Position numbers and translations under genes: made by a program. A stretch of 44,932 nt of DNA from Balneolaceae bacterium (GTDB lineage Bacteria > Bacteroidota > Rhodothermia > Balneolales > Balneolaceae): positions 1 through 44,932 of the forward strand of contig SLKI01000073.1 of assembly GCA_007134695.1 (NCBI GenBank). The letters are read 5' to 3'. The first letter of the stretch is position 1. Each line of letters begins with the position of its first letter. The notes under the pieces were generated by a model, which was not told where the DNA came from, searched no databases, and saw only the letters and a list, made by a program, of their open reading frames with translations. Shown in pieces: positions 42,300 to 44,932 of the stretch.

Positions 42300-43310
42300 A
42301 TGAACAAGGTATCGATCATCGGGTCGGGAAGCTTCGGAACGGCACTGGCCGCGGTGCTGGGCAAAAAGGGGTGCAGGGTTTCGATGTGGGCCCGGGAGAA
42401 GCAGGTGGCCGATGGGATCAATCAAAACCGGGTCAATCCCTCCTATCTGAAGGATATTGAGCTGCCGGATGGGATCCGTTGCAGTACCGATTTTGAGGAG
42501 AGCCTGAAGGGGGCCGAGATTGTGGTGGCCGCGGTTCCCTCCCACGCCGTCCGGGATGTGGCCGGTAAGATCAAGCCGCTGCTGACCGGCGATGAGCTGG
42601 TGGTTACGGTGTCGAAAGGGATCGAGGAGGAAACCTTTAAGACGATGTCGCAGGTGCTGACCGAGGTGCTGGATGGCAAAATTGAGGAAGACCGCATCGG
42701 TGTACTCTACGGCCCGAGCCACGCCGAGGAGGTGGCGCTCTTCAAGCCGACCACGATCGTTTCGGCGGCCAACTCGAAGAGCACGGCCCGCGCAGTTCAG
42801 GAGCTTTTTATGACCCCGATGCTTCGCGTCTATTTGAATCACGATATTACCGGGGTGGAGATCGGCGGATCGGTCAAAAATATTATGGCGATCGCCGCCG
42901 GTATTGCTGATGGAGCCGAACTGGGCGATAACGCCATTGCAGCCCTCATCACACGAGGCCTTCATGAGATGAAGCGGATGGGCATGATGCTGGGCGCTTC
43001 GCAGGATACCTTTGCCGGGCTGACCGGGATGGGGGATCTGATTGTGACCTGCACGAGCCGCCACAGCCGGAACCGGTTTGTGGGGACCCAGATCGGGAAG
43101 GGGAAAAAGCTGGATGAGGTGATCGAAGGGATGAATATGGTGGCTGAAGGGGTGAAAACGGCCCGTTCGGTGCATCAATGGGCAGATAAACAGGGGGTGG
43201 AGATGCCGATCACCCGTGCGGTCTACCAGGTGCTTTTTGAAGATATTGACCCGATCGACGCACTATATGAGCTGATGACACGTAATCCTAAAGAAGAGAT
43301 TGTAATCTGA
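42300..43310 (+). CDS. gpsA: Glycerol-3-phosphate dehydrogenase [NAD(P)+]
   Basis: 336 aa, usual length. Reduces dihydroxyacetone phosphate to sn-glycerol-3-phosphate. Nucleotide site IIGSGSFGTALAAVLGKKG, SKGIEEETF, GPSHAEEVA, active-site Lys in GGSVKNIMAIAAGIADG, and NAIAALITRGLHEM with GLTGMGDLIVTCTSRHSRN (given in part) are conserved. Operon with plsY. Confidence 0.97.
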   Translation: MNKVSIIGSGSFGTALAAVLGKKGCRVSMWAREKQVADGINQNRVNPSYLKDIELPDGIRCSTDFEESLKGAEIVVAAVPSHAVRDVAGKIKPLLTGDELVVTVSKGIEEETFKTMSQVLTEVLDGKIEEDRIGVLYGPSHAEEVALFKPTTIVSAANSKSTARAVQELFMTPMLRVYLNHDITGVEIGGSVKNIMAIAAGIADGAELGDNAIAALITRGLHEMKRMGMMLGASQDTFAGLTGMGDLIVTCTSRHSRNRFVGTQIGKGKKLDEVIEGMNMVAEGVKTARSVHQWADKQGVEMPITRAVYQVLFEDIDPIDALYELMTRNPKEEIVI

Positions 43311-43373
43311 CCGCCGGCACGTCTGGTATCGAAGCGGTTGGATTTGTATTTTATAATCATAAGCCCTGAGGTA

Positions 43374-44051
43374 ATGTATAATTCGGACGGCCTCATTACC
43401 ATTTCTCAGATGCGGCCCAGAGATCTGGAGCATCTGGTACGAACCGGGGAGGGAAAGTTCCTGGAATTTAAACGGACAACCCCGGAAGCGGGGAAAATTG
43501 CGCGTGAAATCTCCGCTTTTGCCAATACCAGGGGGGGAACCATTCTGATCGGAGTAAATGACGATCTGTCGATCAGCGGCGTGCAGGGCTATTTCGAAGA
43601 GGAGTATCTGCTGCGGAAAGCCGCCCGTGAGATCTGTTTGCCGGCCGTGTCGATCGATATCGAGCTGGTTCACTACGACGAACTGGATGTGCTGGTGATC
43701 CGGGTTCCCGAATCGAAGGCCAAGCCGGTGTACACCGTTACCAAAAAGGAGAAGCATGTGTTTATCCGGCGCGGTGACGAAAGCGTGCTGGCCACCGAGA
43801 CGATGGTTGAGGTGCTGAAGAGTGAGACGAGCGGCGAAGGTGTGACGTTTGAATATGGCGAACGGGAACAGAAACTGTTTCGCTACCTGAACGAATATGG
43901 AGAGATTACCATTGAAAAATTCTCCCATTTGGTGAGCGTATCGGGGAAAAATTCTACGCAGATATTGGTGAACCTGGTGTCGGCCGGCATTTTACGCCAC
44001 TCGATACGCGACAGTATCGACTATTTTTCATTTTCCGAACGGAATCAATAA
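43374..44051 (+). CDS. AlbA_2 (Schlafen-like) domain protein
   Basis: 225 aa from ATG 43374, which has GAGGT directly before it; a TTG at 43338 would add 12 residues. The AlbA_2 domain (about 20-155) has EGKFLEFKRTT, REISAFANTRGGTILIGVND and HVFIRRGDESVLA. The C-terminal 70 residues look like a winged helix (YLNEYGEITIEKFSHLVSVS). Such proteins are thought to bind nucleic acid or ATP and act as regulators. It follows gpsA by 63 bases and may be read through from it. Target unknown. Confidence 0.85.
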   Translation: MYNSDGLITISQMRPRDLEHLVRTGEGKFLEFKRTTPEAGKIAREISAFANTRGGTILIGVNDDLSISGVQGYFEEEYLLRKAAREICLPAVSIDIELVHYDELDVLVIRVPESKAKPVYTVTKKEKHVFIRRGDESVLATETMVEVLKSETSGEGVTFEYGEREQKLFRYLNEYGEITIEKFSHLVSVSGKNSTQILVNLVSAGILRHSIRDSIDYFSFSERNQ

Positions 44052-44054
44052 TTT

Positions 44055-44160
44055 TGAGGTTCTCAACAATTGGAGCGTGAGCCTCTTTGAATCGTGAGAC
44101 CTCGGCAGTTAGGTTGCGAGGCTCGCTAATTGGATCATGAGGTTCTCAACAATTGGGATC
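44055..44160. repeat. Degenerate repeat array with an exact 19-base duplication
   Basis: TGAGGTTCTCAACAATTGG occurs exactly at 44055-44073 and 44138-44156. Between them are shortened relatives starting TGAGCCTC (44078), TGAGACCTC (44095) and GAGGCTC (44118). It fills the gap up to the IscA-like gene. Confidence 0.75.
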
Positions 44161-44184
44161 TCAATAATTTGAGCGTGTGCATTT

Positions 44185-44691
44185 ATGGCTGTTCATGACG
44201 AAAATCTTGACGATGTAATTTCCTCCCTGATCGATGTGGATGAAGATGAGGAGCAGGAGGAGCAGAGTAGTTCGAGGAAGGGTGCGCCGAGGACAAAAGG
44301 CGGAATCCCGCCCGTTGGAGGGGACGCAGCAGCGGCCCCGTCCGAAAGCCGGGAGTTTTCCGGTGTTCCGGTATCGCTGACCGAGAGAGCGGCCCGGCAG
44401 ATCCGGAAGATCCGTTCGAACGAAGATCTGGACGATAACCTCTTCTTGCGGGTTGCCGTGGAAGGCGGCGGCTGCGCCGGGCTGAACTACAAGCTGGGTT
44501 TCGATTTCAGGAACAGCGACGACGAAGAGCTTGAGAGCGAAGGGATCCAGATTGTGGTGGACCCCCGTCATATGATCTACCTCGAGGGGGTCGTGATCGA
44601 CTACCCGGACGGGCTGGATGCACGCGGATTTACGTTCGACAACCCCAATGCGAGCGAAAACTGCGGCTGCGGCTCTTCTTTCGCGATTTGA
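44185..44691 (+). CDS. A-type iron-sulfur carrier (IscA/ErpA/HesB family) with acidic N-terminal extension
   Basis: 168 aa. The C-terminal 105 residues are an ordinary A-type carrier: VSLTERAARQIRKIRS, GGGCAGLNYKLGFD (first Cys), and the final ENCGCGSSF (two Cys). It passes Fe-S clusters to apoproteins, possibly LipA among others. The first 60 or so residues are an unusual acidic then Gly/Ala/Pro-rich extension with no alternative start codon before the domain. Confidence 0.93.
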   Translation: MAVHDENLDDVISSLIDVDEDEEQEEQSSSRKGAPRTKGGIPPVGGDAAAAPSESREFSGVPVSLTERAARQIRKIRSNEDLDDNLFLRVAVEGGGCAGLNYKLGFDFRNSDDEELESEGIQIVVDPRHMIYLEGVVIDYPDGLDARGFTFDNPNASENCGCGSSFAI

Positions 44692-44701
44692 TGCGAGAGC
44701 A

Positions 44702-44753
44702 GCCGGCGTCTTGAATACAGGTGGGAGAAAGCGCGTTCTTCGTTTGCGCCGGC
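44702..44753. terminator. Stem-loop between convergent IscA-like and hslO genes
   Basis: GCCGGCG (44702-44708) and CGCCGGC (44747-44753) pair perfectly around 38 bases in which GAA/TTC may pair again. It lies between convergent stop codons; no T run on either side. Confidence 0.35.
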
Positions 44754-44757
44754 AATC

Positions 44758-44932
44758 TCAGTTCATTTTAGCGCGTGCGCTGACGGCGAGCTCGTGAATC
44801 TCCTCTTTTGGCACCTCTACCCGGTTGCCGCAGTAGTGGCAGACCATCTCCTGGCTCTCTCCCTGCATCTCTTTAAGGTCGTTGTAGTTGAGCATCGACA
44901 GGGCCGAAAGAAAACGGTCGCGGTTGCAGCGG
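44758..44932 (-). CDS. hslO: 33 kDa chaperonin Hsp33, C-terminal end only
   Basis: The gene runs off the window edge; the last 57 codons are visible. The redox-switch zinc domain is recognised by RCNRDRFLSALSML (second Cys of the CxC pair) and MVCHYCGNRVEV (CxxC). Oxidation releases the zinc and activates the chaperone under oxidative stress. A basic tail of about 20 residues ends the protein. Convergent with the IscA-like gene. Confidence 0.93.
   Translation of the reverse strand, partial: RCNRDRFLSALSMLNYNDLKEMQGESQEMVCHYCGNRVEVPKEEIHELAVSARAKMN

Overview
The window looks like a chromosomal, mostly housekeeping segment of a Bacteroidota/Balneolota-like (FCB group) bacterium, probably close to Balneolaceae. 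This rests on three things. Two good matches to the FCB sigma-A promoter (minus-7 TAnnTTTG, one with TTG 19 bases upstream) lie before the tRNA-Arg and a glycosyltransferase gene. Few starts have a clear Shine-Dalgarno. The gene set (Porin_O_P porin, slipin/NfeD pair, YaiO-type and DUF4168 proteins, lipoprotein peptidases) fits. The taxon is an inference; no 16S or marker search was possible.

Layout. 1-5 kb: tRNA-Arg(UCG), a YaiO-like outer-membrane protein, an NfeD-slipin membrane-proteostasis pair and a lipoprotein isoaspartyl peptidase. 5-11 kb: a minus-strand group (acidic helical protein, purine nucleoside phosphorylase, DivIVA-domain protein, two PspB-like membrane proteins, YggS) divergent from a Nif3-like and a coiled-coil 'zinc ribbon' protein that has lost all its cysteines. 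11.2-12.5 kb: a 24-bp repeat array, RNase P RNA with promoter and terminator, and a secreted DUF4168 protein. 12.5-16 kb: a minus-strand run of arginine deiminase, site-2 protease, small lipoprotein and SmpB. 16-23 kb: a SirB1-like protein, a large two-domain glycosyltransferase, an M28 peptidase and a sodium:solute symporter. 23-24 kb: a RelE/ParE-type toxin-antitoxin pair.

25-33.5 kb is a complete phosphate-starvation unit: phoB-phoR, phoU and pstSCAB on the minus strand, and a phosphate-selective porin gene divergent from pstS. The divergent region holds two separate arrays, each of four 11-bp units with TAACA-type cores and each oriented towards its own gene. These are convincing Pho boxes and predict that PhoB/PhoR, encoded here, turns on both the outer-membrane porin and the inner-membrane Pst transporter, with PhoU signalling transport status.

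34-45 kb: release factor 3, an archaemetzincin-like lipoprotein, a GNAT acetyltransferase, a second toxin-antitoxin pair (Phd/YefM-RelE), lipoamide dehydrogenase followed by lipB-lipA (lipoate synthesis), plsY-gpsA (phospholipid precursor synthesis), an AlbA_2-domain protein, an A-type Fe-S carrier with a long acidic N-terminus, and the 3' end of hslO (Hsp33).

The most unusual non-coding content is a set of short, decayed direct repeats filling many of the longer intergenic gaps, each gap with its own unrelated unit (7/24, 16, 24, 26 or about 23 bp). One type, a GCTGAAA/GGTGAAA heptad array followed by a 99-base core, occurs twice, 8.6 kb apart, each time right behind a gene; the second copy's core lies between 25-bp inverted repeats and looks like a small non-autonomous element.
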